Assembly (NCBI RefSeq): GCF_008064665.1
Contig: NZ_VRZA01000003.1
Location: 558,001 to 622,000, forward strand
Length of the DNA: 64,000 nt
Direction of reading: 5' to 3'
Source of the DNA: Parahaliea maris
GTDB taxonomy: Bacteria > Pseudomonadota > Gammaproteobacteria > Pseudomonadales > Halieaceae
Shown here: positions 1-9,490 of the stretch, in pieces
Layout: every line of letters starts with the position of its first letter
Position numbering within the stretch: the first letter of the stretch is position 1
Notes under the pieces: generated by a model
Seen by the model: the letters and a program-made list of their open reading frames with translations, nothing else
Database searches by the model: none
What the model was told of the DNA's origin: nothing
Program-made: the position numbers and the translations under genes

Positions 1-513
1 GTTTTTCCGATAGATATTGGGATTTCCCGTTACCTCTATCGCTTCGCAGGTCAGGGAAAATTCCGATATGGCGACCACCGCTGATCCATCCGGACACTGC
101 CCGGTCACCCTCGCATGGTCAATCGCTTCCAGCACCTCGAGCCGGGCGGCCAACGCCTCGTCTGCGGCTTGCAGCTCTGCCACCTGTTGCGCCAGTTCCA
201 GCGCCAACGCAGCCAGGGCTTTGTTGCTGATGTTGAGCGCGCTGGCCAGGTCCTTGGTCTGGGTCTGTAGTATGACGAGAACGTCCTCGACACTCGAGAT
301 CGCGTATGCGTTCAATGTGATCATCTTGGCCAGGTAATCGATCGCTGTGCGTAATTCCTTGTCCCCTTCGTCGAGGCGTTCCCTGAGAGCGGCCATCTCC
401 GATTCCAGTGCTGTCAGTTCCGCGGCAATCTCCTGAAAAGGTTTGCCCTTGGGCAAGGCCATAGCATTCACCGATATGGCCAGTGCAGATCCGATAATTA
501 TGCTTCTTAACAT
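1..513 (-). CDS. Secreted coiled-coil protein, unknown function (partial, C-terminus off the window)
   Basis: An open frame with no stop runs from an ATG at 513 off the left edge (171 codons visible). The start is supported by a strong Shine-Dalgarno, AAGGAGG, seven bases upstream. The first ~20 residues (MLRSIIIGSALAISVNAMA) look like a Sec signal peptide. Residues ~24-135 are rich in Leu, Ala, Glu and Gln with heptad-like spacing, for example LALELAQQVAELQAADEALA, which suggests a long coiled coil. After it comes a short segment with two Cys (TGQCPDGSAVV and LTCEAIEV) that could form a disulfide. I do not recognise a family. It could be an envelope or surface protein with a globular or collagen-like C-terminus outside the window. 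A longer overlapping open frame on the same strand lacks signal peptide and RBS and was discarded. Confidence 0.6.
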   Translation of the reverse strand, partial: MLRSIIIGSALAISVNAMALPKGKPFQEIAAELTALESEMAALRERLDEGDKELRTAIDYLAKMITLNAYAISSVEDVLVILQTQTKDLASALNISNKALAALALELAQQVAELQAADEALAARLEVLEAIDHARVTGQCPDGSAVVAISEFSLTCEAIEVTGNPNIYRKN

Positions 514-873
514 GATGGTTCCTCCTTGATGGAACACGTCCCGGTAATTTGCGTGAAAGCGATCCATCGCTAGCGATTACTTTGCATCCTGAGTGACCGC
601 TAACGAGCGCTTTCATGTCCTAAGCGAGAGCCTTACGCCTTGTTGCCCAGAGAATCTGGATTTTTTTTGGGGTTTGCGTGTTCCGTACCCTCGCGTACTC
701 GATCAGTGGGGGCTTGCCGCAAGGAGGCTTGTCAGCAGGGAGCTCGAAGTCGTGTTGGCTACAGGTAGGCGTATCGGAATGCCGCAAGAGCGGTGTTGTG
801 CGGGAGGGTGCCTGCTGGTGATTCGGTCAATAAAAGCCCGATGGCATGTTACTGCGGGAAAATGGAACTGCGC
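514..873. other. Intergenic region with dyad symmetry upstream of the coiled-coil gene
   Basis: No gene is supportable here. It holds a perfect 12-bp palindrome ATCGCTAGCGAT at 566-577, nested inside a wider inverted repeat with arms TGAAAGCG (554-561) and CGCTTTCA (608-615). Both lie just upstream of the minus-strand gene starting at 513, where a promoter and operator would be expected. A run of eight T at about 661-668 is also present. The rest (about 670-873) shows nothing I can name. Confidence 0.35.
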
Positions 874-1719
874 TCAATAGTTGGGGACCGGTGTGAAGCG
901 ACCTTTGCGTTCCATCCAGTCAGGCAATTCCGGTTGGTAGGGTTCGTTGTAGTTGAACGCGTGTTGTTCGTCACTCCACAGATTGACGTGCTCTCCCCCG
1001 ACAAAGCGAATCAGGGAGAGGCTTCCTCCCCGGGTACCAAACGGGCCGTGGGGTATATACTCCGGGCGCCAGAAGTAGGCCCCGGGGTACATCGTTCCCG
1101 ACTGCCCGGTGAGATCACCGTGCAACTGGTAGGCCTCCTCCGGGGTGGGGTGGGACTCCTGGTGTCCGCGAAAATTGATGGGGTGGGATTGTGGCGAAGT
1201 CATGAACAGGAAGGTGCGCTGGCCCGTCACAGGGTCGATGCGCAGGTTTTTGCGCGCCAGGCCAAGGTGAGTCAGCTTGACGTCATGGACGCTGGTATCC
1301 CAGGACATACGGTAGGTGTCCAGGCATGGAATGGCCTCGAGACCGTGAGCGCGCTGGTCGGCTGCCTCGGAATCAGCCGCGTAGGGTGCAGGCTCGTGAT
1401 CAAAAAATCGCAGCAGTACAGTCTCTTCCGGGACGTAGAGCTTGCTGCGCTCGAAACCCGCTGGGAAGAAGCCGTAGCAGCCGGGAGAGTAAACAAAGTG
1501 GTTCAGGTAGAAGCAGCCCTGTAGCACGTAGAACTCTTCATTACAGGCAAGGGTGTGGTGGTCGTCGCGCTGGTAGTCTTCAGGGCAGCGCTGGAGTTGG
1601 GTCCTGGCTCCGGATTCATGGTCGATACTGAGCAGCTTGCGTTGCAGGCCGTCAAAGGCGGGGTCGGATTCCCACGCCAGGTCCTGGGCCTGTACAAACT
1701 CGATGTGATCTCTGCTCAT
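874..1719 (-). CDS. Bi-cupin protein (DUF4437-like)
   Basis: 281 residues, ATG at 1719 with only a weak GGAA RBS. The sequence looks like two cupin barrels in tandem. The first contains ACNEEFYVLQGCFYL and SPGCYGFFPAG, the typical 'HxxxE...G...P.G' cupin layout with some metal ligands changed. The second contains LHGDLTG, GAYFWRPEYIPHGPFG and a C-terminal strand. This resembles the DUF4437/ChrR-like cupin family, whose substrates are mostly unknown. No signal peptide, so probably cytoplasmic. It stands alone, divergent from the arsenic operon and separated from it by 231 bp that contain the ArsR operator. Metal binding and enzymatic activity are inferences from fold only. Confidence 0.6.
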   Translation of the reverse strand: MSRDHIEFVQAQDLAWESDPAFDGLQRKLLSIDHESGARTQLQRCPEDYQRDDHHTLACNEEFYVLQGCFYLNHFVYSPGCYGFFPAGFERSKLYVPEETVLLRFFDHEPAPYAADSEAADQRAHGLEAIPCLDTYRMSWDTSVHDVKLTHLGLARKNLRIDPVTGQRTFLFMTSPQSHPINFRGHQESHPTPEEAYQLHGDLTGQSGTMYPGAYFWRPEYIPHGPFGTRGGSLSLIRFVGGEHVNLWSDEQHAFNYNEPYQPELPDWMERKGRFTPVPNY

Positions 1720-1906
1720 GTTAATTCCAATGTCGGTTCAGTAAACCGTCTGCCGTCGCTGTCACTTTGGTCCGATACTCGTGACCAGTATGGCAGCGGC
1801 AGGGGGGATGGACATTGAGCAATATCAAGTGAGGTGGCCGGGTGATCGGAGCTTCGCCAACCGGTGAGATTTTTTCTGCGGCCGCTGGTGGGCAGGTTCG
1901 GACTGC

Positions 1907-1932
1907 TATATATTTGGATAACCATATATATG
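1907..1932. promoter_or_regulatory. Probable ArsR operator
   Basis: Imperfect inverted repeat TATATATTTGG-ATAA-CCATATATATG (9 of 11 arm positions match), ending 18 bp before the arsR ATG. AT-rich dyads of this kind directly upstream of arsR are the usual site of ArsR autorepression, relieved by arsenite or antimonite. It is the most AT-rich stretch in a GC-rich neighbourhood. Confidence 0.7.
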
Positions 1933-1950
1933 AAATATCGCATGTAATTG

Positions 1951-2283
1951 ATGTCCCCTCTGGCCTTCTACAAGTGCCTGTCTGATGACACGCGTCTGAA
2001 GTCCCTGCTCCTGTTGACGGATTGCCGGCCGCTTTGTGTCTGTGAACTGATGGTGGCGCTGGATCTCAGTCAGCCCAAGGTATCCCGCCACCTGGCGGAA
2101 CTGCGCGATTGCGACCTGGTGGAAGGGGAACGCAGGGGGCGCTGGGTCTATTACCGCCTGCATCCTGAATTGCCGGACTGGTCCCGGCAGGTACTGGAGG
2201 GGACGGCGGCAGCGTGCACGGACTACCTGGTGGGAGCGCGCGAGCGACTGGCCCAAAGCGACAGCGTGCCGGCCTGCAATTAA
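1951..2283 (+). CDS. arsR: ArsR/SmtB-family arsenite-responsive repressor
   Basis: 110-residue winged-helix repressor. ATG at 1951 is preferred over the in-frame TTG at 1948. The metalloid-sensing motif is C29-V-C31-E-L, preceded by C25, in the position of the ELCVCDL motif of classical ArsR. The DNA-recognition helix is LSQPKVSRHLAELRDCDLV, followed by the wing RRGRWVYYRL. It is the first gene of arsR-arsC-arsH-acr3 (gaps of 15 nt, a 4-nt overlap and 19 nt), so it probably represses the whole operon through the palindrome at 1907-1932. Confidence 0.9.
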   Translation: MSPLAFYKCLSDDTRLKSLLLLTDCRPLCVCELMVALDLSQPKVSRHLAELRDCDLVEGERRGRWVYYRLHPELPDWSRQVLEGTAAACTDYLVGARERLAQSDSVPACN

Positions 2284-2298
2284 CCTCAGAGTACATTT

Positions 2299-2772
2299 AT
2301 GAAAATACTGTTTGTCTGTACCCACAACCGCTGCCGCAGCATCCTCTCCGAGGCCATTGCGCAGCAGCGTGCGGGGGATGTCATCGAAGCGCGCAGTGCC
2401 GGTAGCCAGCCAGCGAGGGAGGTGCACCCGCTGACCCTGAAGTACCTGGCGGAGGCCGGTTATTCGACCGCAGGCCTGCAAAGCCAGTCCTGGGAGGATT
2501 TTGCCGGGTTCGCTCCCGATCTGGTAATCACGGTGTGCGACGCCGCCGCCGGGGAGGCCTGCCCCCTGTACCTGGGAGGCGCCCTCAAGATGCACTGGGG
2601 GCTGAGTGACCCGTCGAAAATTGAAGGCGATACCGCGGCCCAGGCGGCGGCCTTTAACCACTGTATTGAACAGGTCGAAGGCCGCGTGGCGATACTGGCC
2701 CGGCTTGCCCGCGACGGCGTCGGGGGCGCAGCACTGCGAGAGGCCCTCGAACAGGAAGGAGCAACAGGATGA
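2299..2772 (+). CDS. arsC: Arsenate reductase, thioredoxin-coupled (low-Mr phosphatase fold)
   Basis: 157 residues. The N-terminal P-loop CTHNRCRS gives the C7-x5-R13-S14 anion-binding site of low-molecular-weight tyrosine phosphatases. C80 (VITVCDAA) and C88 (EACPLY) sit where the two shuttle cysteines of S. aureus-type ArsC lie, and LSDPS supplies the catalytic Asp region. Together they indicate arsenate-to-arsenite reduction with electrons passed C7-C80-C88 to thioredoxin, rather than the glutaredoxin-type enzyme. Cytoplasmic. It overlaps arsH by 4 nt (ATGA), so translation is coupled. Confidence 0.9.
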   Translation: MKILFVCTHNRCRSILSEAIAQQRAGDVIEARSAGSQPAREVHPLTLKYLAEAGYSTAGLQSQSWEDFAGFAPDLVITVCDAAAGEACPLYLGGALKMHWGLSDPSKIEGDTAAQAAAFNHCIEQVEGRVAILARLARDGVGGAALREALEQEGATG

Positions 2773-3488
2773 GTGTCGCTGATGTAACCCTGCCCAATGT
2801 GGATTCGGGGCAATTCCACAAGCCCGCTACAGCGGATTTCGTGGCTGTCGACGATACCGACCCGCCACGGATTCTGCTGCTCTACGGGTCGCTGAGGGAG
2901 GTCTCCTACAGTCGCAAGGTGGTCGAGGAGGCCGCCCGCCTGCTGGTCGCCATGGGTGCCGAAGCGCGCATATTTGACCCCCGGGGCTTGCCGCAGCCGG
3001 ATAGCGGCGACGATCAGCACCCCAAGGTGCAGAAGCTGCGCGAATTGATGATGTGGTCTGAAGGGCAGGTCTGGTGTTCTCCCGAACGACACGGGGCCAT
3101 GACCGGAATACTCAAGAGCCAGATCGACTGGGTGCCCCTGAATATCGGTGGCGTGCGGCCAACCCAGGGCAAAACACTGGCAGTGATGCAGGTCAGCGGT
3201 GGTTCCCAGTCCTTCAATGCCGTGAACCAGATGCGCGTGCTCGGGCGCTGGATGCGCATGTTTACCATTCCCAACCAGTCATCGGTGGCCAAGGCGTTCC
3301 TGGAGTTCGCCGACGACGGTCGGATGAAGCCCTCGCCCTACTACAACCGTATCGTCGATGTGGTGGAGGAACTGGTGAAGTTCACTCTGCTGGTCAGGGG
3401 TAACAGGGACTATCTGGTTGACCGCTACTCGGAGCGGGTGGAAAGTGCCGAGCAACTGAGTCAGCGCGTCAACCAGCGCTCGATCTGA
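2769..3488 (+). CDS. arsH: ArsH, NADPH-dependent FMN reductase / organoarsenical oxidase
   Basis: 239 residues, typical ArsH length. Flavodoxin-like fold with the FMN phosphate loop [15 protein letters not shown] near residues 38-52, then [19 protein letters not shown], which is strongly conserved in ArsH. Family members oxidise trivalent organoarsenicals and reduce FMN, quinones or azo compounds with NADPH. A cytoplasmic tetramer is expected from the family. It is embedded in the ars operon between arsC and acr3. Confidence 0.9.
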   Translation: MSVADVTLPNVDSGQFHKPATADFVAVDDTDPPRILLLYGSLREVSYSRKVVEEAARLLVAMGAEARIFDPRGLPQPDSGDDQHPKVQKLRELMMWSEGQVWCSPERHGAMTGILKSQIDWVPLNIGGVRPTQGKTLAVMQVSGGSQSFNAVNQMRVLGRWMRMFTIPNQSSVAKAFLEFADDGRMKPSPYYNRIVDVVEELVKFTLLVRGNRDYLVDRYSERVESAEQLSQRVNQRSI

Positions 3489-3507
3489 ACGCCAACCGGA
3501 GCAGAAC

Positions 3508-4566
<1,059 letters not shown>

Positions 4567-4638
4567 CGCCGGTCCGGGTGGAGTACATGCGCGACCTCCT
4601 CTACACTGCGTGCCATAACAACAGTAAGAGGACGCGGT

Positions 4639-6507
4639 ATGAGCACGGCCTGGGATACCCTGATCACCGGAGCACTGGTTTTTGACGGCAGTGGCAGCGA
4701 GCCGCGGCAGGAAGACATCGCGATTGCCGGTGGCAAGGTTGCAGCCCGCGGGATCAACCTGCCACAGGGGCAGGCGGCGCAGGTGATCGACGCCAGCGGC
4801 CAATGGCTGATGCCCGGCCTGCTGGACATCCACACCCATCTCGACCTCGAGGTTGACCTCGAACCGGGGCTGCCCGAGGTGGTCCGCCACGGCACCACCA
4901 CCGTCCTGTTCGGTAACTGCAGCCTGGGTAATTGCTTCGGCAAGCAACTGGAAGGGGAGCAGAACCCGATAGTCGACTGCTTTACCCGGGTGGAAAACAT
5001 TCCCAAGAAAGTCCTCGCCAAGAGCGTCGATGCAGTCACCTGGGACAATACCGGCGACTACATGGATCACTTCGAGGACATTCCGCTGGGGCCGAACGTG
5101 GCTGCCTTTGTGCCCCACTCGATGTTGCGGGTCGAGGTGATGGGCCTGGAGGCCAGCGTCAGCCGGGAACCCACCGAGGGTGAACTGCAACAGATGGAGC
5201 AGCTGCTCGAGCGAGCGCTGCAACAGGGCTACCTGGGCCTGTCCACCGACGGTCTGCCGTTCCACTACCTGGCCAACGCGCCCAACACGGACAAGCGCAT
5301 ACCCACCCAGTTTGCCTCCTTTCGCGAGATGAAGCGCCTGCTGGCGGTGGTGCGCCAGTACGACCGGGTATGGCAGACCACGCCCATTATCGAAAACCGG
5401 CTCAAGGCGTTCGGGTATTTCGCCCTCACCAGCGGCCGCCTGTTCGGCAAGACGCTCAAGACCTCCGCCCTGTCCGTCATGGAGTTTGTGCTGGCACCCA
5501 AGGCGTCGAACGCCTTTCTCGGCTTCGCCCGGCTGATGAACAGCCGCCTGTTCAAGGGCAATATTCACTTTCAGGCCCTGGGTACCAACTTCCGGGTGTG
5601 GTCCGACGGCATCGTCAGCCCTCTCTATGAAGAGCTCGAATCCACCTGCCAGTTGATTGCAAAGGAATACGACGATGTGGAGGGCCGGCGCGCCCTGCTT
5701 AACGATCCGGCCTGGGTGGCGCAGTTCCGGCACGACTGGCACCACGGTCGCCGCGGTCGCAACTTTGCCCACCTGAAAGCGAAAGCGGGCATGCCCGACA
5801 ATCTGGTGATACGGGACCTCGAGCGGATGGTCTTTGACGGCGCGCCGGTACCCGAGTGGGAAGGGGAAACACTGCAGGCGGTGTTCGAGCGCCTGTGTCG
5901 TTTTCAGCAAGGGGCCACAGGCGAAGCGCGCTCGGATGCCGAGCGTGATGTATTTGCCGGTTTCAGCGAGCCGGTGGCCGATGATGCCGATTTCATGCTC
6001 GGACTGCTGCGCCAGTACGATCGCCATTTCCGCTACTGGATCGATGTCAGCAATGCCGGCAATCGCGCCACGCTGGATTTCCTCCTGCATCCCCAGGCCT
6101 TGCCCGGTTTCAATGATTCCGGCGCCCACATCACCAATATGGCGTTCTACGACTCCAACCTGATGTCACTGAAGCTCGCCCAGCGCAAGGGTCTGGATAC
6201 CGTGAGTGCGATCGTACGCCGGCTTACGCGGGAGCCCGCGGCCTTCTTCGGTCTCGACGTCGGTACGATCGAGCCGGGCGCCCAGGCCGACATCACCCTG
6301 ATCGATCCGGAACAGTTGGCGGTCTGGGATACCAACGACACCCGTGAGCTGGTGTACCGTGACATCTTCGAGCACGAACAGATGGTCAATCGCCCCGAGG
6401 GGGTGGTCCCCTGCGTGCTGATTCGCGGTGAGGTGGTGTGGCGGGACGGGACGCTGGGTGAGGACCTCGGCAGGCAGACCCTGGGCCGCGCTCTGCGGGC
6501 GGCTTAA
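4639..6507 (+). CDS. Amidohydrolase, N-acyl-D-amino-acid deacylase-like
   Basis: 622 residues, start ATG with AAGAGGA upstream. N-terminal GALVFDGSG and ASGQWLMPGLLDIHTHLD give the beta-sandwich and the metal-binding H65-x-H67 of the amidohydrolase superfamily. C94 in FGNCSLGNC is placed like the metal-ligand Cys of D-aminoacylases. PGFNDSGAHI near residue 490 supplies the catalytic Asp, and GTIEPGAQADITLID the C-terminal beta-sandwich. It is longer than classical D-aminoacylase (~480) and similar to long 'amidohydrolase family 3' proteins of marine bacteria. Substrate unknown, and no link to arsenic beyond position. No signal peptide is visible. Confidence 0.75.
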   Translation: MSTAWDTLITGALVFDGSGSEPRQEDIAIAGGKVAARGINLPQGQAAQVIDASGQWLMPGLLDIHTHLDLEVDLEPGLPEVVRHGTTTVLFGNCSLGNCFGKQLEGEQNPIVDCFTRVENIPKKVLAKSVDAVTWDNTGDYMDHFEDIPLGPNVAAFVPHSMLRVEVMGLEASVSREPTEGELQQMEQLLERALQQGYLGLSTDGLPFHYLANAPNTDKRIPTQFASFREMKRLLAVVRQYDRVWQTTPIIENRLKAFGYFALTSGRLFGKTLKTSALSVMEFVLAPKASNAFLGFARLMNSRLFKGNIHFQALGTNFRVWSDGIVSPLYEELESTCQLIAKEYDDVEGRRALLNDPAWVAQFRHDWHHGRRGRNFAHLKAKAGMPDNLVIRDLERMVFDGAPVPEWEGETLQAVFERLCRFQQGATGEARSDAERDVFAGFSEPVADDADFMLGLLRQYDRHFRYWIDVSNAGNRATLDFLLHPQALPGFNDSGAHITNMAFYDSNLMSLKLAQRKGLDTVSAIVRRLTREPAAFFGLDVGTIEPGAQADITLIDPEQLAVWDTNDTRELVYRDIFEHEQMVNRPEGVVPCVLIRGEVVWRDGTLGEDLGRQTLGRALRAA

Positions 6508-6516
6508 GAATTAGTC

Positions 6517-6537
6517 GGGGTCCCCATTATTGACCCC
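6517..6537. terminator. Hairpin between convergent genes, possible bidirectional terminator
   Basis: GGGGTC-CCCATTATT-GACCCC forms a 6-bp stem with ATTATT after it. It lies in the 35-bp gap between the amidohydrolase (+) and the DUF2164 gene (-), where a terminator is expected. The T-run is weak. Confidence 0.45.
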
Positions 6538-6542
6538 ATTAT

Positions 6543-6788
6543 TCACTCCTCCGGCTGCTCCAGCTCCTGTAGCAGGTAGCCCAGTTCCTCCGCCCGCTCG
6601 TTGAATAACTGCTGGGCGTCAAATAGCCCTCGGTTGTAACAGTAGGGGCCGATCTCGCGGACGAAGAAATCGATCAGGAATTCCGCCTCGAAACTGCCGA
6701 TGTCCTGCTGCAGTTCGCTGTCAAAATAGGCTTTGACCTTGCTGACCATTCGCTCTTTCTGGACTGTGCTGAATTCAATGTCGCGCAT
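6543..6788 (-). CDS. DUF2164 family protein
   Basis: 81 residues, acidic and mostly helical. The core FEAEFLIDFFVREIGPYCYNRGLFDAQ is split around positions 34-60 and matches the conserved DUF2164 pattern (FLLDFFxxxIGPxxYNxGxxDA). Function is unknown for the family. It begins 14 nt after the histidine-kinase stop and is the last gene of the minus-strand operon that starts at 14094, so its expression probably follows the sigma54 promoter. Confidence 0.8.
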   Translation of the reverse strand: MRDIEFSTVQKERMVSKVKAYFDSELQQDIGSFEAEFLIDFFVREIGPYCYNRGLFDAQQLFNERAEELGYLLQELEQPEE

Positions 6789-6802
6789 GGGGCTGAATGT
6801 CT

Positions 6803-8116
6803 CTACCGGTTGATGGCTGATGCGTTGTCGGGGTTGGCGCGCTCAAAACAGAGCGAGACCACGGTGCCGCCACCTTCTCGCGGACGGATGTCGATATACC
6901 CTTCATGGGCCTCCATGATTTCCCGGGCCAGGGCGAGCCCAAGTCCGGAGCCACTGCGCTTGGTGGAATAGAAGGGCAGCAGAGCCCGCTCCATGGAGTC
7001 GGCTGCCATGCCCTGGCCGCGGTCGCGTACTTCCAGGACATCTCCGGCCGGGTCGGACAGCCAGTGTACGCTGATATCGCCGGACTCTGAACCCGCCTCC
7101 AGGGCGTTCTTCACCAGGTTGATGAGCACCTGCTCCAGTTGCGCCGGGTCGAACCAGCCGTGCTGGCCGGCTGCCGGCATGTCCAGTTGGCAATCGAGGG
7201 CGCCGCACAGCGGTGTCAGGAAACTCCGCAGGTCCACGGCTTCCGGCTGTGGCGGTGGCAGTTTGGCGAAGCGGGCGTAGCCGGCGATGAAGTCGTTGAG
7301 GTGTCGCGCCCGACTCTCGATGGTGTCGAAAACCCGGTCGAGGCTGGGCACGCCGTGCTGGTTGGCGAGGGTGCGGCCGGAGTGTGCCAGGGAGCTGATC
7401 GGTGCCAGCGAGTTGTTGATTTCGTGACTCATCAGGCGGATCACCTTCTTCCACACCGCTGCCTCGCGCCGGTTCAGCTCACGGGTCATGGGCCGCACCA
7501 GAATCAGGTAGTGCGCCTGGCCATTGAGCTCGAAGCGGGTGCGGGAGACGTGGAAGGTATCGAGGTCCGGCTCCTGCCCGAGGGTACACATGCTCTCACC
7601 GTCTTTTTCCAGGGCAGACTGCAGGCTGGGTGGCAGGGCGCTGGAGGCCTCTGCAAGGGTATGGCCCTCCAGTTGGCCCTGACGGCCAAACCACTGTCGC
7701 GCCTTGACGTTCGCCAACACGATATGGCCGTCACTGTCGCACAGCATCACCGCCATCGGGCTTGACTGGATCACGGTCTGCAGCAGCAGCTCGCGCTGGA
7801 CGAGGCTGTGTCGCTCCCGCCGCAACAGGGTGCCCACGGCGTTCAGTTCCCGGGTGAGGTGGTCGAGCTCGGGAGAATCGGGGGCGCTGATGGACAGGGC
7901 AAAGTCACTGTCGCGCCAGCCGGCGATCATGCTCGACAGGGCCCGCAGTTGTTGGCGGTAGGGCGTGGCCTCCAGCCTGCGTGCCAGCAGGGCGAACGGT
8001 AGCAGCGTCACGGCCGTGGCGAGCCACAGCGGCAGCCCGGTGAGCCACAGGCCGAGCAGGGCGTGCACGGCGAGGGCGCCCGCCAGCAAGCCCAGCCAGA
8101 GCAACAGGCGTTTCAC
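6803..8116 (-). CDS. NtrY-like membrane sensor histidine kinase
   Basis: 437 residues. Two N-terminal hydrophobic helices (residues ~3-20 and ~28-45) separated by a very short loop leave almost no periplasmic sensor. A HAMP-like linker and a PAS-like domain (~110-205, MAVMLCDSDGHIVLANVKAR) follow. The phosphoacceptor is H231 in LMSHEINNSLAPI, the NtrY-type H-box. The ATPase has N-box NLVKNALEAG, DRGQGM and GSGLGLALAREI. It is 15 nt downstream of the sigma54 response regulator, its evident partner. The small loop suggests that it senses a membrane-embedded or cytoplasmic cue, perhaps transporter state (inference). Confidence 0.88.
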   Translation of the reverse strand: MKRLLLWLGLLAGALAVHALLGLWLTGLPLWLATAVTLLPFALLARRLEATPYRQQLRALSSMIAGWRDSDFALSISAPDSPELDHLTRELNAVGTLLRRERHSLVQRELLLQTVIQSSPMAVMLCDSDGHIVLANVKARQWFGRQGQLEGHTLAEASSALPPSLQSALEKDGESMCTLGQEPDLDTFHVSRTRFELNGQAHYLILVRPMTRELNRREAAVWKKVIRLMSHEINNSLAPISSLAHSGRTLANQHGVPSLDRVFDTIESRARHLNDFIAGYARFAKLPPPQPEAVDLRSFLTPLCGALDCQLDMPAAGQHGWFDPAQLEQVLINLVKNALEAGSESGDISVHWLSDPAGDVLEVRDRGQGMAADSMERALLPFYSTKRSGSGLGLALAREIMEAHEGYIDIRPREGGGTVVSLCFERANPDNASAINR

Positions 8117-8131
8117 GGTGGAGCGCCGAAG

Positions 8132-9484
8132 TCAATGCAGGCCATAGCGCTCCATACGCCGGTACAGTGCCTGACGTGACAGCCCGAGTTGCTGGGCTGC
8201 CTGGGCGACCACGCCGCCGGTGGTCAACAGGGCCTGCTCGATCTCCTCCCGCGTGGGCTCGGCGCGGGTGCTGGCCAGGGTGACGTCGGTCCGGTGTGCG
8301 GCAGGGGGTGCCGAGAGGCCGAGATCCCTCGCGTCTACCACCGGTCCCTCGCACAGCAACTTGGCGCGGGTGACTGCATTGCGTAGCTCTCGCACATTGC
8401 CTGGCCAGTTGTGCTCGCGCAGGGCGGTTACGGCCGCGGGACTGAAGCGTTTGTCCGCGCCGAGAAAGGCATTGGCCAGGGGCAGGATATCGTCGGGCCG
8501 GGCCGCCAGGGGTGGCAGGGCCAGTTCGATCACGTTCAGGCGGTAGTAAATGTCTTCGCGAAAATCCCCGCTGGCAATCATCGAGGGCAGGTCGGCATTG
8601 GTGGCAGACACGACGCGCACGGTGACCTGCCGGGTGCGGTTGGAGCCCAGGCGCTCGAACTGACCGGTTTCCAGTACCCGCAGCAATTTCATCTGGCCTT
8701 CCAGCGACAGGTTGCCGATTTCGTCCAGGAACAGTGTACCGCCGTCAGCCGCCTCGAACCGGCCCACACGGGCCCGGGTAGCCCCGGTGTAGGCGCCCGC
8801 TTCCGCACCAAACAGTTCGGCTTCCATCAGGTCTTTCGGCAGCGCCCCGCAGTTGACCGAGACAAAGGGGCCTGCGGCGACCCGCGAGTTGGCGTGTACC
8901 AGTTGGGCGATACGCTCCTTGCCGGCGCCATTGGGGCCGGTGATCAGTACCGGCACGTCAGAGCGGGCCACCTGGCAGGCCAGCCGCACCAGGTTCTCGC
9001 TGGCGCTGTCGGCGAACACGAGATCGCCGAGGTCGAACTCGTCAGCCAGCGCCTGCCGCGCCGAACGCTGGCGGTCGGAGAGTGCGCGCAGCTGGTGACG
9101 GGCATCGCCGAGTTCCAGCAGGTTACGCACGCTGGTGACCAGCTTGCGGTCGTCCCAGGGCTTGCCCAGGTAGTCGGCGGCGCCGGCGCGAACCAGCTCC
9201 ACAGCCGATTCGAGATGGGTCCACGCGGTCAGCAGGATGACCGGCGTGTCCGGTTGGCGTGAGCGGAGGTCGTGGAACAGCCGCACGCCCTCCTCGCCGG
9301 AAGTGGTGTCGTCGTGGAAATTCATATCCTGCACTACCAGGTCGACATCGCGCTCCTCCAGCAGTGCCAGTCCCGCTTCGGGACTGGCGGCGCTCACGGT
9401 AGTCCAGCCCTCGAGCTCGAACAGCAGCTCCAGGGCCTGGCAGACCGCTGCGTTATCGTCGATGACCAGGATGGATTTCGCCAT
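8132..9484 (-). CDS. Sigma54-dependent response regulator (NtrC family)
   Basis: 450 residues: receiver domain 1-125 with D9/D10, phospho-acceptor D53 (VVQDMN), T86 and K108; AAA+ domain ~155-385 with Walker A GPNGAGKE (183-190) and Walker [11 protein letters not shown] (248-257); and a Fis-type helix-turn-helix at the C-terminus ([20 protein letters not shown]). The sigma54-contact loop reads GAYTGA rather than the usual GAFTGA. The aromatic is kept, so activity is plausible. It lies 6 nt after the second permease and 15 nt before its kinase. It probably activates the sigma54 promoter at 14121-14139 and therefore its own transcription. Confidence 0.92.
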   Translation of the reverse strand: MAKSILVIDDNAAVCQALELLFELEGWTTVSAASPEAGLALLEERDVDLVVQDMNFHDDTTSGEEGVRLFHDLRSRQPDTPVILLTAWTHLESAVELVRAGAADYLGKPWDDRKLVTSVRNLLELGDARHQLRALSDRQRSARQALADEFDLGDLVFADSASENLVRLACQVARSDVPVLITGPNGAGKERIAQLVHANSRVAAGPFVSVNCGALPKDLMEAELFGAEAGAYTGATRARVGRFEAADGGTLFLDEIGNLSLEGQMKLLRVLETGQFERLGSNRTRQVTVRVVSATNADLPSMIASGDFREDIYYRLNVIELALPPLAARPDDILPLANAFLGADKRFSPAAVTALREHNWPGNVRELRNAVTRAKLLCEGPVVDARDLGLSAPPAAHRTDVTLASTRAEPTREEIEQALLTTGGVVAQAAQQLGLSRQALYRRMERYGLH

Positions 9485-9490
9485 GGCCCG

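Noticed and set aside
119-616. Minus-strand open frame overlapping the truncated coiled-coil gene
   Set aside because: No signal peptide or RBS, and Arg/Gly/Gln-rich shadow composition. The 513-1 frame has AAGGAGG and a signal peptide.
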